Assembly: GCF_000739775.1 (NCBI RefSeq)
Contig: NZ_BBJH01000018.1
Location: 38,577 to 102,576 of the forward strand
Direction: 5' to 3'
DNA length: 64,000 nucleotides
Origin: Paraburkholderia heleia NBRC 101817
GTDB lineage: Bacteria > Pseudomonadota > Gammaproteobacteria > Burkholderiales > Burkholderiaceae
Below the pieces are notes generated by a model. It saw only the letters and a program-made list of their open reading frames with translations, was not told the DNA's origin and made no database searches. Made by a program: the position numbers and the translations under genes. Of this stretch, positions 52,790-62,988 are shown one piece after another. Numbering within the stretch: the stretch's first letter is position 1; each line of letters starts with the position of its first letter.

Positions 52790-53779
52790 ATGACTGACAT
52801 CACTGCGAACCCCGCTGGCGCCAACGCCGACGCCGTTCCCTACGACGCCACCGCAAAACAGAAGGCGCAGGCCAAGACCTCGCGCATTCCGATCAAGGTC
52901 ATTCCCGTCGAGAAGCTCAAGAAGCCCGAGTGGATCCGCGTGAAGGCGGCCACGGGCAACTCGCGCTTCTACGAAATCAAGAACATCCTGCGCGAGCACA
53001 ACCTGCACACGGTGTGCGAAGAAGCGAGCTGCCCGAACATCGGCGAATGCTTCGGCAAGGGCACCGCGACGTTCATGATCATGGGCGACAAGTGCACGCG
53101 CCGCTGCCCGTTCTGCGACGTGGGCCACGGCCGCCCCGATCCGCTCGACCCGGACGAACCGGCCAACCTCGCGCGCACCATCGGCGCGCTCAAGCTCAAG
53201 TACGTCGTGATCACGAGCGTGGACCGCGACGACCTGCGCGACGGCGGCGCCGGCCACTTCGTGGAGTGCATCCGCCAGGTTCGCGAGCAATCGCCCGAAA
53301 CGCGCATCGAGATTCTCACGCCGGACTTCCGCGGCCGTCTCGATCGCGCGCTGCAGATCCTCAACGCCGCGCCGCCGGATGTGATGAACCACAACCTCGA
53401 AACGGTGCCGCGCCTCTACAAGGAAGCGCGCCCGGGTTCGGACTACGCGCACTCGCTCAAGCTGCTGAAGGATTTCAAGGCGCTGCATCCCGAAGTCGCG
53501 ACGAAGTCGGGGCTGATGGTGGGTCTTGGCGAAACCGAAGAGGAAATTCTTCAGGTGATGCGCGACCTGCGCGCGCACGACGTCGACATGCTGACGATCG
53601 GCCAGTACCTGCAGCCTTCGGAGCACCACTTGCCGGTCCGCGCCTACGTGCATCCCGACACGTTCAGGATGTACGAGGAAGAGGCGTACAGGATGGGCTT
53701 CACGCACGCGGCCGTTGGCGCGATGGTGCGTTCGAGCTATCACGCCGATCTGCAGGCGCATGGGGCAGGCGTGGTTTAA
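52790..53779 (+). CDS. lipA: Lipoyl synthase
   Basis: A 329-residue radical-SAM enzyme that inserts two sulfurs into octanoyl groups. The auxiliary cluster cysteines are C76, C81 and C87 (CEEASCPNIGEC) and the radical-SAM cluster cysteines are C102, C106 and C109 (CTRRCPFC). The conserved C-terminal Ser region is VRSSYHADLQA. An N-terminal extension of about 30 residues precedes the conserved part, which is common in the group. Follows lipB; a strong terminator ends the operon. Confidence 0.97.
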   Translation: MTDITANPAGANADAVPYDATAKQKAQAKTSRIPIKVIPVEKLKKPEWIRVKAATGNSRFYEIKNILREHNLHTVCEEASCPNIGECFGKGTATFMIMGDKCTRRCPFCDVGHGRPDPLDPDEPANLARTIGALKLKYVVITSVDRDDLRDGGAGHFVECIRQVREQSPETRIEILTPDFRGRLDRALQILNAAPPDVMNHNLETVPRLYKEARPGSDYAHSLKLLKDFKALHPEVATKSGLMVGLGETEEEILQVMRDLRAHDVDMLTIGQYLQPSEHHLPVRAYVHPDTFRMYEEEAYRMGFTHAAVGAMVRSSYHADLQAHGAGVV

Positions 53780-53810
53780 GCAACCGCCGCCGCTTGCCGG
53801 CACGCAATCG

Positions 53811-53838
53811 AAAAAGCCCGCTGAAAAGCGGGTTTTTT
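53811..53838 (+). terminator. Rho-independent terminator of lipB-lipA
   Basis: CCCGCT (53817-53822) and AGCGGG (53827-53832) with a GAAA tetraloop and flanking A5/T6 tracts. It ends the lip operon about 30 bp after lipA. Confidence 0.88.
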
Positions 53839-53976
53839 GTTTGTGCCGCGCTCGAACAGCGCGATGCACGCATCGATTCCAGGACCCTCTCCCTCAACGC
53901 GAAAAGCGACGCATGCGCGCGCTCGAGAAGCGTCTCGTGTCCTGGAAGGGACGCGGCCAAGGCCGCCCCCCGCCTT

Positions 53977-54021
53977 TCTGGAAATCCGAACGCGCATAGG
54001 GCGCGATTCTGGAAAACCAGA
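53977..54021. promoter_or_regulatory. Paired inverted repeats, candidate DctD activator sites
   Basis: TCTGGAAAACCAGA (54008-54021) is a perfect inverted repeat, and the related TCTGGAAATCCGAA lies at 53977-53990. Their centres are 31 bp apart, about three helical turns, and the nearer one ends 64 bp before the -24 element. This is the classic layout of enhancer sites for a sigma-54 activator such as DctD, whose gene lies downstream. Confidence 0.55.
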
Positions 54022-54084
54022 TTCACACCGTTGCTCGCTGGATAAAAATCCTTATAAATCAATGCCGTGAGCGATTGCGCTGGC

Positions 54085-54100
54085 TGGCATTCTCCTTGCA
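54085..54100 (+). promoter_or_regulatory. Sigma-54 (-24/-12) promoter of dctA
   Basis: TGGCAT at 54085-54090, five bases, then TTGCA at 54096-54100. Only one base differs from the TGGCAC-N5-TTGCA consensus. Context fits, since DctD, a sigma-54 activator, is encoded in the same cluster. Confidence 0.85.
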
Positions 54101-54270
54101 CTAAAGAGCGCGCGGCCAGCACGGCCGCGACAAAAAAAATGCAGCTTTGCATACAGGAGACAGCCGATGTCCGATCCCACCTTCCGGTTTCGCTGATCCC
54201 CAGTTTCGACCTGTCGCGGCCCGAACTCGCTTCGTTCGGCCATTGGCTTAATTCATTTGCAGGAACCATC

Positions 54271-55554
54271 GTGAAGAAACCTCTCCACAAAGTCCTCTAC
54301 GTCCAGGTGATCGTGGCGATCGTCATCGGCGTGATCCTCGGTCATTACTGGCCTGCGATCGGCATCGACATGAAGCCGTTCGGCGACGCCTTCATCAAGC
54401 TCATCAAGATGGTGATCGGGCCGATCATCTTCTGTACCGTCGTGACCGGCATCGCCGGCATGGAGGACATGAAGAAGGTGGGCCGCGTGGGCGGCAAGGC
54501 GCTGCTCTACTTCGAGATCGTCTCGACCTTCGCGCTCGTGCTCGGCCTCATCGCCACGCACGTGCTGAAGCCGGGTGCGGGCTTCAACGTCGACGTTCAT
54601 TCGCTCGACGCCAAGGCCGTGGCCAGCTTCGCCGAAAAGGCGCATGGCCAGAGCAGCGTCGACTTCCTGATGCACATCATTCCGGACACGATCACCTCGG
54701 CATTCGCGCAGGGCGAAATCCTGCAGATCCTGCTGATCGCACTGCTGTTCGGCGCCGTGCTCACGCAACTGGGCGAGCGCGGCCGCGTGGTGACCGAGTT
54801 CATCGACAGCATTTCGGGCGTGCTGTTCGGCGTCGTGAAGATCGTCACGAAGCTCGCACCGATCGGCGCGTTCGGCGCGATGGCGTTCACCATCGGCAAG
54901 TACGGCGTGGGCTCGCTGATCCCGATGCTCAAGCTCATCGGCACGTTCTACCTCACCTCGATCGTGTTCGTGCTCGTCGTGCTCGGCGCGATCGCGCGCT
55001 TCACGGGTTTTTCGATCATCCGCTTCGTTTCCTACATCAAGGAAGAACTGCTGATCGTGCTCGGCACCAGCTCGTCGGAATCTGCGCTGCCGCAACTGAT
55101 GCAGAAGCTCGAGCGCCTTGGCTGCTCGCGCTCGGTCGTGGGCCTCGTCGTGCCGACCGGATACTCGTTCAACCTCGACGGCACGAACATCTATATGACG
55201 ATGGCGGTGCTCTTCATTGCCCAGGCGACCAACACCGACCTCACGTGGACGCAGCAGCTCACGCTGCTCGCGGTGACGATGCTCACCTCGAAGGGCGCGA
55301 GCGGCGTGACCGGCGCGGGCTTTATCACGCTGGCGGCCACGCTCGCCGTGGTGCCGACCATTCCGCTCTCGGGCATGGTGCTGATTCTCGGCATCGACCG
55401 CTTCATGAGCGAGTGCCGCGCGCTCACCAACATCGTCGGCAACGGCGTGGCGACGGTCGTGGTCTCGGCATGGGAGAAGGAGCTCGACCGCAACAAGCTG
55501 CGTGCCATGCTCTCCGGCGAGGTCGAAGAAATGAAGGAAAGCGCAGGCGCGTAA
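54271..55554 (+). CDS. dctA: C4-dicarboxylate:cation symporter DctA
   Basis: A 427-residue DAACS-family secondary transporter importing succinate, fumarate and malate with protons. The start is a GTG at 54271 (VKKPLHKVLYVQVIV) with AGGA upstream. About eight membrane helices and two hairpin loops are visible. The Ser-rich hairpin GTSSSESALPQLMQKLE, the TGYSFNLDGTNIYMTMA segment and SKGASGVTGAGFITLAATL are the DctA signatures. It is regulated by the DctB-DctD two-component system downstream through a sigma-54 promoter. Expression probably needs external dicarboxylates. Confidence 0.95.
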   Translation: MKKPLHKVLYVQVIVAIVIGVILGHYWPAIGIDMKPFGDAFIKLIKMVIGPIIFCTVVTGIAGMEDMKKVGRVGGKALLYFEIVSTFALVLGLIATHVLKPGAGFNVDVHSLDAKAVASFAEKAHGQSSVDFLMHIIPDTITSAFAQGEILQILLIALLFGAVLTQLGERGRVVTEFIDSISGVLFGVVKIVTKLAPIGAFGAMAFTIGKYGVGSLIPMLKLIGTFYLTSIVFVLVVLGAIARFTGFSIIRFVSYIKEELLIVLGTSSSESALPQLMQKLERLGCSRSVVGLVVPTGYSFNLDGTNIYMTMAVLFIAQATNTDLTWTQQLTLLAVTMLTSKGASGVTGAGFITLAATLAVVPTIPLSGMVLILGIDRFMSECRALTNIVGNGVATVVVSAWEKELDRNKLRAMLSGEVEEMKESAGA

Positions 55555-55807
55555 GCCGCGCTGGGCGGGCGCGCAAGCCGCAAGGCGCGCCGCCCGCCGA
55601 TGTTGGTTCTTTCGATGTTTCGCGGCCATGGCCGCTGGGTGGCGCGAGCGTTTCCCCTGCGTGAGCGCCGCCCGTTTTTGTTTTTCCCGTCTGACGAGGC
55701 ACACGTTGCCTGAGTGCACCCGTTGCGCGCCGCCCGACCCGCGCGCCCCGGTGCGGCCGTGTGCCACAATCTCCCTCATCCCCCTCGACCGTCTGGAAGC
55801 CGCTCAC

Positions 55808-57685
55808 GTGACGCGCCGCCTCATCATCCTCTTCGCGCTCGCAGCCGGCCTCGTTGCGGTCTGCGCGCTGACGTGGGCGCTCTCGTGGCAGGCCGGCATC
55901 GACGCGCTGCGCCGCAACGCCGCCGTGCGCGGCGACCGCACCGCGGCTTCGCTCAAGAGCACGCTGGAGCGCTACGACTCGCTGCCCTATATCGTCGGCG
56001 AGCATCCGCTCGTGCAGGACGTGCTGGTCGATCCGAGACCCGAGTGGGTGGCCGCCGCCAACCGCTATCTCGAAGACGTGAACCGCCACGCGCGCGCGAC
56101 GACGACCTACATCATCCGCGCCGACGGCATGAGCATCGCGGCCAGCAACTGGCGCGACCCCGATAGCTTCGTGGGCGTGGATTACCGCTTCCGGCCGTAT
56201 TTCATCGATGCGATGAATGGCGGCGTGGGCCGCTTCTTCGGCATCGGCACGATCTCGCACGATCCGGGCTACTACGTGTCGCAGCCCGTGCGGCGCGACG
56301 GCAAGATCGTCGGCGTGGCCGTGGTGAAGCTCAATCTCGAATGGTTTCCGGGCACCGATGCCTCGGAGCCGCTCCTCGTCACCGACGACAACGGTGTGAT
56401 CTTTCTCTCCTCGGTGCCCGCGTGGAAGTACCGCACGGTGCGTCCGCTGCCGCCTTCCGTGGTGGCCTCGATCGACGCCACGCGCCAGTACGCGAGCGAG
56501 CCGATCGCGCCGCTGCCGGCGCGCGTCGAACGCGTGTTGCCGGGCGACGCGGACATCGTGCGCATGGGTGCGGGCATACGCGCGCCGCGCTACCTGGAAA
56601 CGCGCCGCTCGCTCGGCGAGCCCGACTGGCATCTCGTCACCATGTCGTCGATCGACCCCGTGCTCGAGGCTTCGCGCAACGCGACCATCATGACGGGCTT
56701 CGGCTACGTTTCGCTGTGCCTGTTCGGTTTCTACTGGCGCATGCGCCGCGCACGCGTGAGGGAAGTGATGCGTAGCCGCGCGATGCTGCAAAAGGCCTAC
56801 GCGATGCTCAACGAGCGCGTGGCCGAGCGCACCGCCGATCTCTCGCAGGCGAACGAGCGCCTGCAGCGCGAGGTGGCGGAGCGCACGCGCACCGAGGCGG
56901 AACTGCGCGCGACCCAGGACGAGCTGATCCAGGCGAGCAAGCTCGCCGCACTCGGCCAGATGGCGGCGGGCATCACGCACGAGCTGAACCAGCCGCTCGC
57001 GGCGCTGCGCAGCTTCTCTGACAACACGCGCGTGTTTCTGGCGCGCGGCCAGTATGCGGCGGCCACCGAAAACCTGGAGGCGATCGGCTCGCTCACCGAG
57101 CGCATGGGCAAGATCGTCAATCAGCTCAAGCTGTTTGTCGGGCGTGCGCGGCCGAGGAGCGCGCGCGCGCCGGTTGCCCGCGCGCTGCGCAACTCGCTCG
57201 CGCTGCTGGGCAACCGGCTCGACGGCGTGCGCGTGGATCTCACATTGACGGAAGACGGCGCGCCACCCGCGCCGCTCGATGTGAACGCCGAGTACCCGGA
57301 CCTGAGCGCGCTGAGCGACGACCTGCGTCTCGAACAGGTGCTCATCAACGTGCTCGGCAATGCGCTCGACGCCGTGGCGGGCCTGCCGTCCCCGCGCATC
57401 GCGATCGACGTTCAGGCGAGCGCCGCGACGCTCGCCATCGCGGTGAGCGACAATGGGCCGGGCATTCCCGACGATGTGCTGCCGCGCCTGTTCGAGCCGT
57501 TTTTCACGACGAAGGAAATGGGGCAGGGGCTTGGCCTCGGACTCGCGATTTCCTCGTCGATCGCACGCGACAGCGGCGGCTCGCTCACGGCGAGCAACCT
57601 GCCGCAGGGCGGCGCGCGCTTCGTGCTGACGCTGCGCCGCTCGCGTGCGGATGCCGCGAGCGCGGCGCGTGCCGCCGGGTTGTGA
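55808..57685 (+). CDS. dctB: C4-dicarboxylate sensor histidine kinase DctB
   Basis: A 625-residue membrane sensor kinase. The start is a GTG at 55808 with GGAAG eight bases upstream, followed at once by membrane helix 1 (about 5-25). A periplasmic double-PDC/Cache sensor (about 30-295, with FVGVDYRFRPYF and GIGTISHDPGYYVSQPVRRDG) precedes membrane helix 2 (about 300-320). The kinase core has His391 in GITHELNQPLAAL, an N-box near VLINVLGNALDAV and G-boxes NGPGIPDD and GLGLGLAIS. It senses dicarboxylates and phosphorylates DctD. It follows dctA by 253 bp. Confidence 0.93.
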   Translation: MTRRLIILFALAAGLVAVCALTWALSWQAGIDALRRNAAVRGDRTAASLKSTLERYDSLPYIVGEHPLVQDVLVDPRPEWVAAANRYLEDVNRHARATTTYIIRADGMSIAASNWRDPDSFVGVDYRFRPYFIDAMNGGVGRFFGIGTISHDPGYYVSQPVRRDGKIVGVAVVKLNLEWFPGTDASEPLLVTDDNGVIFLSSVPAWKYRTVRPLPPSVVASIDATRQYASEPIAPLPARVERVLPGDADIVRMGAGIRAPRYLETRRSLGEPDWHLVTMSSIDPVLEASRNATIMTGFGYVSLCLFGFYWRMRRARVREVMRSRAMLQKAYAMLNERVAERTADLSQANERLQREVAERTRTEAELRATQDELIQASKLAALGQMAAGITHELNQPLAALRSFSDNTRVFLARGQYAAATENLEAIGSLTERMGKIVNQLKLFVGRARPRSARAPVARALRNSLALLGNRLDGVRVDLTLTEDGAPPAPLDVNAEYPDLSALSDDLRLEQVLINVLGNALDAVAGLPSPRIAIDVQASAATLAIAVSDNGPGIPDDVLPRLFEPFFTTKEMGQGLGLGLAISSSIARDSGGSLTASNLPQGGARFVLTLRRSRADAASAARAAGL

Positions 57686-57728
57686 CGCTGGGTTGTGACT
57701 GAGCGGTGATGCCCGCTTTTGAATCAGG

Positions 57729-59102
<1,374 letters not shown>

Positions 59103-59128
59103 AGCGGCGCAAGGAGGTGTCGAGGCGT

Positions 59129-59160
59129 AAAAAAAGCAGCGGGTTATCCGCTGCTTTTTT
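59129..59160. terminator. Bidirectional Rho-independent terminator
   Basis: GCAGCGG (59136-59142) pairs with CCGCTGC (59148-59154) around GTTAT, flanked by A7 on the left and T6 on the right, so it works in both directions. It separates convergent dctD and the TlpA-like gene. Confidence 0.9.
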
Positions 59161-59181
59161 ATTGGGTGCGCGATTCGCGTA

Positions 59182-59715
59182 TCAGGTCGAGAGCGCCTTC
59201 TGCAGCAACTGGTCGAGTTCGGCGAACTGCGGCTCGCCCACATAGCGCTTGAGGATCTTGCCGTCGCGGCCGATCACGAACGTGGTCGGCGTGAGCTGGA
59301 CGTTGCCGAACTGCTTTGCCGCCGAGCCGTCGTCCATCGCCACCTTGAACGGCAACTGGCGCGTTTGCGCGTAGTTGGCCACGTACATCGGCGCGTCGTA
59401 GTTCATCGCCACCGCGACGAACTCGAGACCTTCGCCCTTGAAGCGGTTATAGGTCTGGACCATCTTCGGCATTTCCGCCATGCAGGTGGTGCAGCTCGTC
59501 GCCCAGAAGTTGACGAGGTAGACCTTGCCCTTGAGGTCGTTCGTGGAGACTTTCTGGCCGGACAGGAGCGTGAAGGTGGCGTCGGGCACGCGCTGCTGGC
59601 TGCCGAAAAACGCGAAGTAGCCGGCCACGGCGATCGCGACGACGACCACCGCTGCGCCGATGCGCATCAGCGCGCCGGAACGCTTGTTCGAGGAATTCGG
59701 GGATGCAGCGGTCAT
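59182..59715 (-). CDS. TlpA/ResA-like thioredoxin-fold protein
   Basis: A 177-residue membrane-anchored thioredoxin-like protein. An uncleaved N-terminal anchor (about 17-37) is followed by a TlpA-like domain (about 42-175). The active site is W71-A-T-S-C75-T-T-C78 and the cis-proline region is VQLTPTTFVIGRDGKILKRYVG. Such proteins reduce periplasmic disulfides or assist cytochrome c maturation. The CTTC pair is unusual against the common CxPC. Divergent from the lipoprotein gene at 59913. Confidence 0.9.
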   Translation of the reverse strand: MTAASPNSSNKRSGALMRIGAAVVVVAIAVAGYFAFFGSQQRVPDATFTLLSGQKVSTNDLKGKVYLVNFWATSCTTCMAEMPKMVQTYNRFKGEGLEFVAVAMNYDAPMYVANYAQTRQLPFKVAMDDGSAAKQFGNVQLTPTTFVIGRDGKILKRYVGEPQFAELDQLLQKALST

Positions 59716-59821
59716 GAGCCTTGCCTCGTGCGCCGAAGGACGCGGGTGTTGAGCGAAACTATTGTAGCGCCGAATTTCCCGGCATAGCGGTTGCGAGACA
59801 ACATCCGGGTATGCGCCGGCG

Positions 59822-59827
59822 GATAAT
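59822..59827 (+). promoter_or_regulatory. -10 element of the lipoprotein gene
   Basis: GATAAT in the 149-bp gap between the divergent TlpA-like and lipoprotein genes. A start about seven bases later would give an mRNA beginning around 59834. No clear -35. Confidence 0.4.
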
Positions 59828-59912
59828 GTCGCGCACCTTTCACTTCTGTGACGAACCGCGCCCCATGGCCCTCGACATCCTTCGCCGCGCCCGATTCCCG
59901 TTGAACCTGCCG

Positions 59913-60458
59913 ATGCGCATTTTCGACCCTGCGCGCGTGGCGGCGCTCGGCGTACTCGCCGCGGCTGCGCTGGTCGCCTGCTCGCCCACATACGACTGGC
60001 GCACGATTTCGAACGATGCGAGCGGCTACTCGGTCGATCTCCCGGCCAAGCCGGACAAGGACGAGCGCAGCATCGACGTGAACGGCACGCCGATGCGCAT
60101 GCGCGTGCAGACGGCCGAAGTCGCCGGCGACGTGTTCGTGGTCGGCACGCTCAATCTGCCCGACGCGCAGCCCGCCACGCAGCAAAAGGCGCTCGACTTC
60201 CTGCGCGCAGGCCTCGCGCGCAATGTGGGCGCGCCTGCCGAGGCGCACGCGGTGGCGGTGCCGCTTGCGGCGGGCGGCTCGGTCGAGGGCGTGGAGATGC
60301 GCATGGCCGGCAAGGCGGGCGCAAACGGCGAGACGCGTACGATCCATGCACGGCTCGTCGCAAAAGGCGCGCGCGCGTACCAGGTGGCGATCGTCGGGCG
60401 CACCGAGCCCCCTGCCGAGCAAATCGATCAGTTCTTCGGATCTTTCAAGCTGTACTGA
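59913..60458 (+). CDS. Putative lipoprotein
   Basis: A 181-residue protein. The start at 59913 gives a clear lipoprotein signal peptide with the lipobox LVAC (Cys23); an ATG at 59865 would add 16 residues before it. The mature part opens SPTYDWRTISNDASGYSVDLPAKP, a pattern seen in several Burkholderiaceae lipoproteins, and ends with a small alpha/beta region (ARAYQVAIVGRTEPPAEQIDQFFGSFKLY). No known family is recognised. It probably sits in the outer or inner membrane facing the periplasm. Confidence 0.75.
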   Translation: MRIFDPARVAALGVLAAAALVACSPTYDWRTISNDASGYSVDLPAKPDKDERSIDVNGTPMRMRVQTAEVAGDVFVVGTLNLPDAQPATQQKALDFLRAGLARNVGAPAEAHAVAVPLAAGGSVEGVEMRMAGKAGANGETRTIHARLVAKGARAYQVAIVGRTEPPAEQIDQFFGSFKLY

Positions 60459-60588
60459 GTTTACGGACTCCGCAGCACGCCGCGCGCCGCGACGTGTCGC
60501 GTGCACCGCGACGGATATTTGCACAGCGAAGTGAAGGTTGCGCTGCAGGTAAACACGCTAATTACTGGATTTGATTGAGGGTTTACTG

Positions 60589-60613
60589 GTTACCCACAAG
60601 GCCTGTGGGTAAC
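60589..60613. repeat. Inverted repeat with TGTGGGTAA words
   Basis: A 10-bp perfect stem with a five-base AGGCC loop. The arms resemble the CCACA/TGTGG words concentrated upstream of mlaE at 40681-40866. It lacks a T-tract and is not a standard terminator. Confidence 0.6.
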
Positions 60614-60786
60614 TTTGTGGAAAACAGCGCTCCGTTGACCGGAAAGCGCCGTCCTGTGGGCTTTCTGTTAGTTTTGGCCGCTTTTCTGTAAATCCAGAAA
60701 GTTATAAAAATCAACGGGTTACAAAAATGGCCGAGGCGTAATGCGAACCATGCTCAGAATCGGGGTCAACAGGATGAAATGTGCAT

Positions 60787-60803
60787 AAGTCAAGTCTTGA
60801 CTT
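60787..60803. repeat. Short inverted repeat AAGTCAA/TTGACTT
   Basis: A perfect 7-bp inverted repeat with a three-base centre, just past the AT-rich block near the 3' side of comM. Possibly a weak terminator or operator; role unknown. Confidence 0.4.
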
Positions 60804-60880
60804 CGATTTATTGGCGCTATTTACCTTCCCCGGCGGCGCAAAGCCGCGGCGTTGTCCCGCGAAACTGGCGCCGTGCGCGG

Positions 60881-62518
60881 CTATCGTTCGGCAAACACGC
60901 GGCGGTATTGCACGGCCTCCGCCACGTGCGCGGCTTCGGGCAGCGCGGCACCGGCGAGATCGGCGATCGTGCGCGCGACCTTGAGCACCCGGTAGTGCGC
61001 CCGCGCCGACCAGCCGAAGCGCTCGCCCGCTTCGCGCAGCAGCGCTTCCCCGGCGGCATCCGGCTGGCAGACTGCGTTGGTCTCGCGGCCGGTCAATTCG
61101 CGATTGGATTTGCCCTGGCGCGCCAGTTGCCGCTCGCGCGCCGCCTGCACGCGAGCGGCGATCGCGGCGCTCGGTTCGGCGTTCGCGCTTGCGCGAGCGG
61201 CCAGTTCGGCGGGTGGCAGCGCCGGGATCTCGATCTGGATGTCGATGCGGTCGAGGAGCGGTCCCGAGAGCTTGCGCAAATAGCGCGCGGCGCTTTCGGG
61301 CGTGCAGCGGCAGCGGCCTGCGGGGTCGCCGCGCCAGCCGCAAGGACAGGGATTCATCGCGGCGACGAGCTGGCACGCGGCTGGAAAGTCGGTTTGCCAC
61401 GCGGCGCGCGAAATCGTGATCGTGCCCACTTCGAGGGGCTCGCGCAGGGTCTCGAGCACGTGGCGGTTGAACTCGGGCAATTCATCAAGAAAAAGCACCC
61501 CTAAGTGCGCGAGCGTGATCTCGCCTGGCTGGGGCGGATTGCGCCCGCCGATCAGCGCAGCGGCACTCGATGAATGATGCGGCGCGCGAAACGGCCGCGT
61601 ACGCCACTGCTGGGGCGTGAAGCCGGCCGCGCTGGCGGAGAGCAGGGCGGCGGAGGCTAGCGCTTCGTCGTCGGTCATCGGGGGCAGGAGCCCCGGCAGG
61701 CGCGCGGCGAGCATCGACTTGCCGGCGCCCGGCGGCCCCACCATCAACAAATGGTGCCCGCCGGCCGCCGCGACCTCGAGCGCCCGGCGCGCGCCGCGCT
61801 GGCCGACTACGTCGGCCATGTCGGGGGGCGCGGCGGCCGGTGCGGCGTCGAGCGCGCCCGCGCGTACGGGGGCGAGGCGCGCTTCGGGCTCGACGCCCGC
61901 AAGGTGGGCGCAAAGGGCGCGCAGGTCGGCCACGCCATACACCGCGACATCTGGCACGAGCGCCGCTTCGGCGGCGTTTTGCGCGGGCAGATAAAGCTCG
62001 GGCACGCCGCAGCGCGCGACTTCGCCGGTTTCGGCATCAGGAATCCGAAGGATGCCGCTTTCGCCTCGGGCCTCGCGGCTGAATGCTGCCGCTTCGCCGA
62101 CACGCGCTGCACGATCCCTATGCGCGCGTGCCGTGCCGCATGCCATGGCGAACGCGCCGCGCATGGGCCGCACGGCGCCGGTCAGCGAAAGCTCGCCCGC
62201 GAACTCCCGGTGCACGAGCGCCGCCGCCGGTAGCTGCCCGCTTGCCGCGAGAATGCCGAGCGCGATCGGCAGATCGAAGCGGCCGGATTCCTTGGGCAAA
62301 TCGGCCGGCGCGAGGTTGACGGTAATGCGTCTCACCGGGAAATCGAAGCCGCAGTTCGAAAGCGCGGCGCGCACGCGCTCGCGGCTTTCGCGCACTTCGA
62401 GATCGGGCAGTCCGACGATGGAGAACGACGGCAGCCCGTTGGCGAGATGGACTTCTACGGTAACTTCGGGCGCGCGGCCAGCAGCCGGCGCGCGGCTGCG
62501 CACCACGGCAAGCGACAT
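60881..62518 (-). CDS. comM: ComM/YifB-type Mg-chelatase-like AAA+ ATPase
   Basis: A 545-residue hexameric helicase-like ATPase. In naturally competent bacteria ComM promotes branch migration during transformation. It shows the N-terminal Lon-like ChlI fold (VVRSRAPAAGRAPEVTVEVHL, GLPDLEVRESRERVRAAL), Walker A GPPGAGKS at 261-268, LFLDELPEFNRHVLETLREPLE and a C-terminal zinc-like cysteine set in AMNPCPCGW...RCRC. The segment from about 127 to 180 is longer and more variable than in E. coli YifB. It precedes ubiK's operon partner position on the same strand. Confidence 0.93.
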   Translation of the reverse strand: MSLAVVRSRAPAAGRAPEVTVEVHLANGLPSFSIVGLPDLEVRESRERVRAALSNCGFDFPVRRITVNLAPADLPKESGRFDLPIALGILAASGQLPAAALVHREFAGELSLTGAVRPMRGAFAMACGTARAHRDRAARVGEAAAFSREARGESGILRIPDAETGEVARCGVPELYLPAQNAAEAALVPDVAVYGVADLRALCAHLAGVEPEARLAPVRAGALDAAPAAAPPDMADVVGQRGARRALEVAAAGGHHLLMVGPPGAGKSMLAARLPGLLPPMTDDEALASAALLSASAAGFTPQQWRTRPFRAPHHSSSAAALIGGRNPPQPGEITLAHLGVLFLDELPEFNRHVLETLREPLEVGTITISRAAWQTDFPAACQLVAAMNPCPCGWRGDPAGRCRCTPESAARYLRKLSGPLLDRIDIQIEIPALPPAELAARASANAEPSAAIAARVQAARERQLARQGKSNRELTGRETNAVCQPDAAGEALLREAGERFGWSARAHYRVLKVARTIADLAGAALPEAAHVAEAVQYRRVFAER

Positions 62519-62730
62519 GGGATTCTCCGGAAGGCTCGCATGCGGGAGCGGCGCGCGGTGTACGAAGCTTCGGACCGGGCTTCGTAGGTGTTGCGCGCGC
62601 CGTGCATGCGCCAGGCTGGTGAGGCGTATGCCCCTTTACGGTTCCATTGCGATCACGCTACGGATCGCTTGCGGCGGTGCGGCAGGAGGGGGCTGCGCTC
62701 AATTGCGCACAGGCGTGCGCAAGGAAAGGA

Positions 62731-62988
62731 TCAGGAGGACTGGCCAGGCACCGGCAGCTTCTGTTCGAGTTCGGCCACGCGGCGCTCGAGTTCCTCAAGG
62801 CGCTGGCGCGTGCGCACGAGCACCTGTGTTTGCGCGTCGAATTCCTCGCGCGTGACGAGGTCCAGCTTCGAAAAGCCTTGCGACAACATTGCGCGAACAT
62901 TGCGTTCGACGTCGCGCGCCGGCGAGTTCTTGAGCAGATCGCTCACGCGTGACTGCAGATCATTGAATACGTCGTTGGGTTGCTTCAT
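62731..62988 (-). CDS. ubiK: Ubiquinone biosynthesis accessory factor UbiK (BMFP family)
   Basis: An 85-residue coiled-coil protein of the BMFP/UbiK family, an accessory factor for ubiquinone synthesis with UbiJ in E. coli. The N-terminal helix (about 1-35, DVFNDLQSRVSDLLKNSPA) and the C-terminal coiled coil (about 48-78, TREEFDAQTQVLVRTRQRLEELERRVAELEQKL) are clear. Size matches the family. It lies 212 bp upstream of comM on the minus strand and is divergent from glnK. Confidence 0.9.
   Translation of the reverse strand: MKQPNDVFNDLQSRVSDLLKNSPARDVERNVRAMLSQGFSKLDLVTREEFDAQTQVLVRTRQRLEELERRVAELEQKLPVPGQSS

Larger units (their letters stand above)
53839..54270. other. dctA control region
   Basis: The 430-bp region upstream of dctA. 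It contains two related inverted repeats (53977-54021) and a sigma-54 promoter (54085-54100) leading to a leader of about 160 nt. The earlier part (53840-53970) holds no recognisable element or gene. Confidence 0.7.
60459..60880. other. AT-rich intergenic region with inverted repeats
   Basis: A 422-bp gap before comM's 3' end, notably AT-richer than the rest of the window. It contains a 10-bp perfect inverted repeat GTTACCCACA/TGTGGGTAAC (60589-60613), followed by TTTGTGG and GTCCTGTGGG words, and a second inverted repeat AAGTCAA/TTGACTT (60787-60803). No gene is supported. Confidence 0.65.

Noticed and set aside
55560..55610. Terminator between dctA and dctB
   Set aside because: A GC-rich, bulged hairpin exists after dctA but without a T-tract, so it is more likely a processing or attenuation structure, or nothing.
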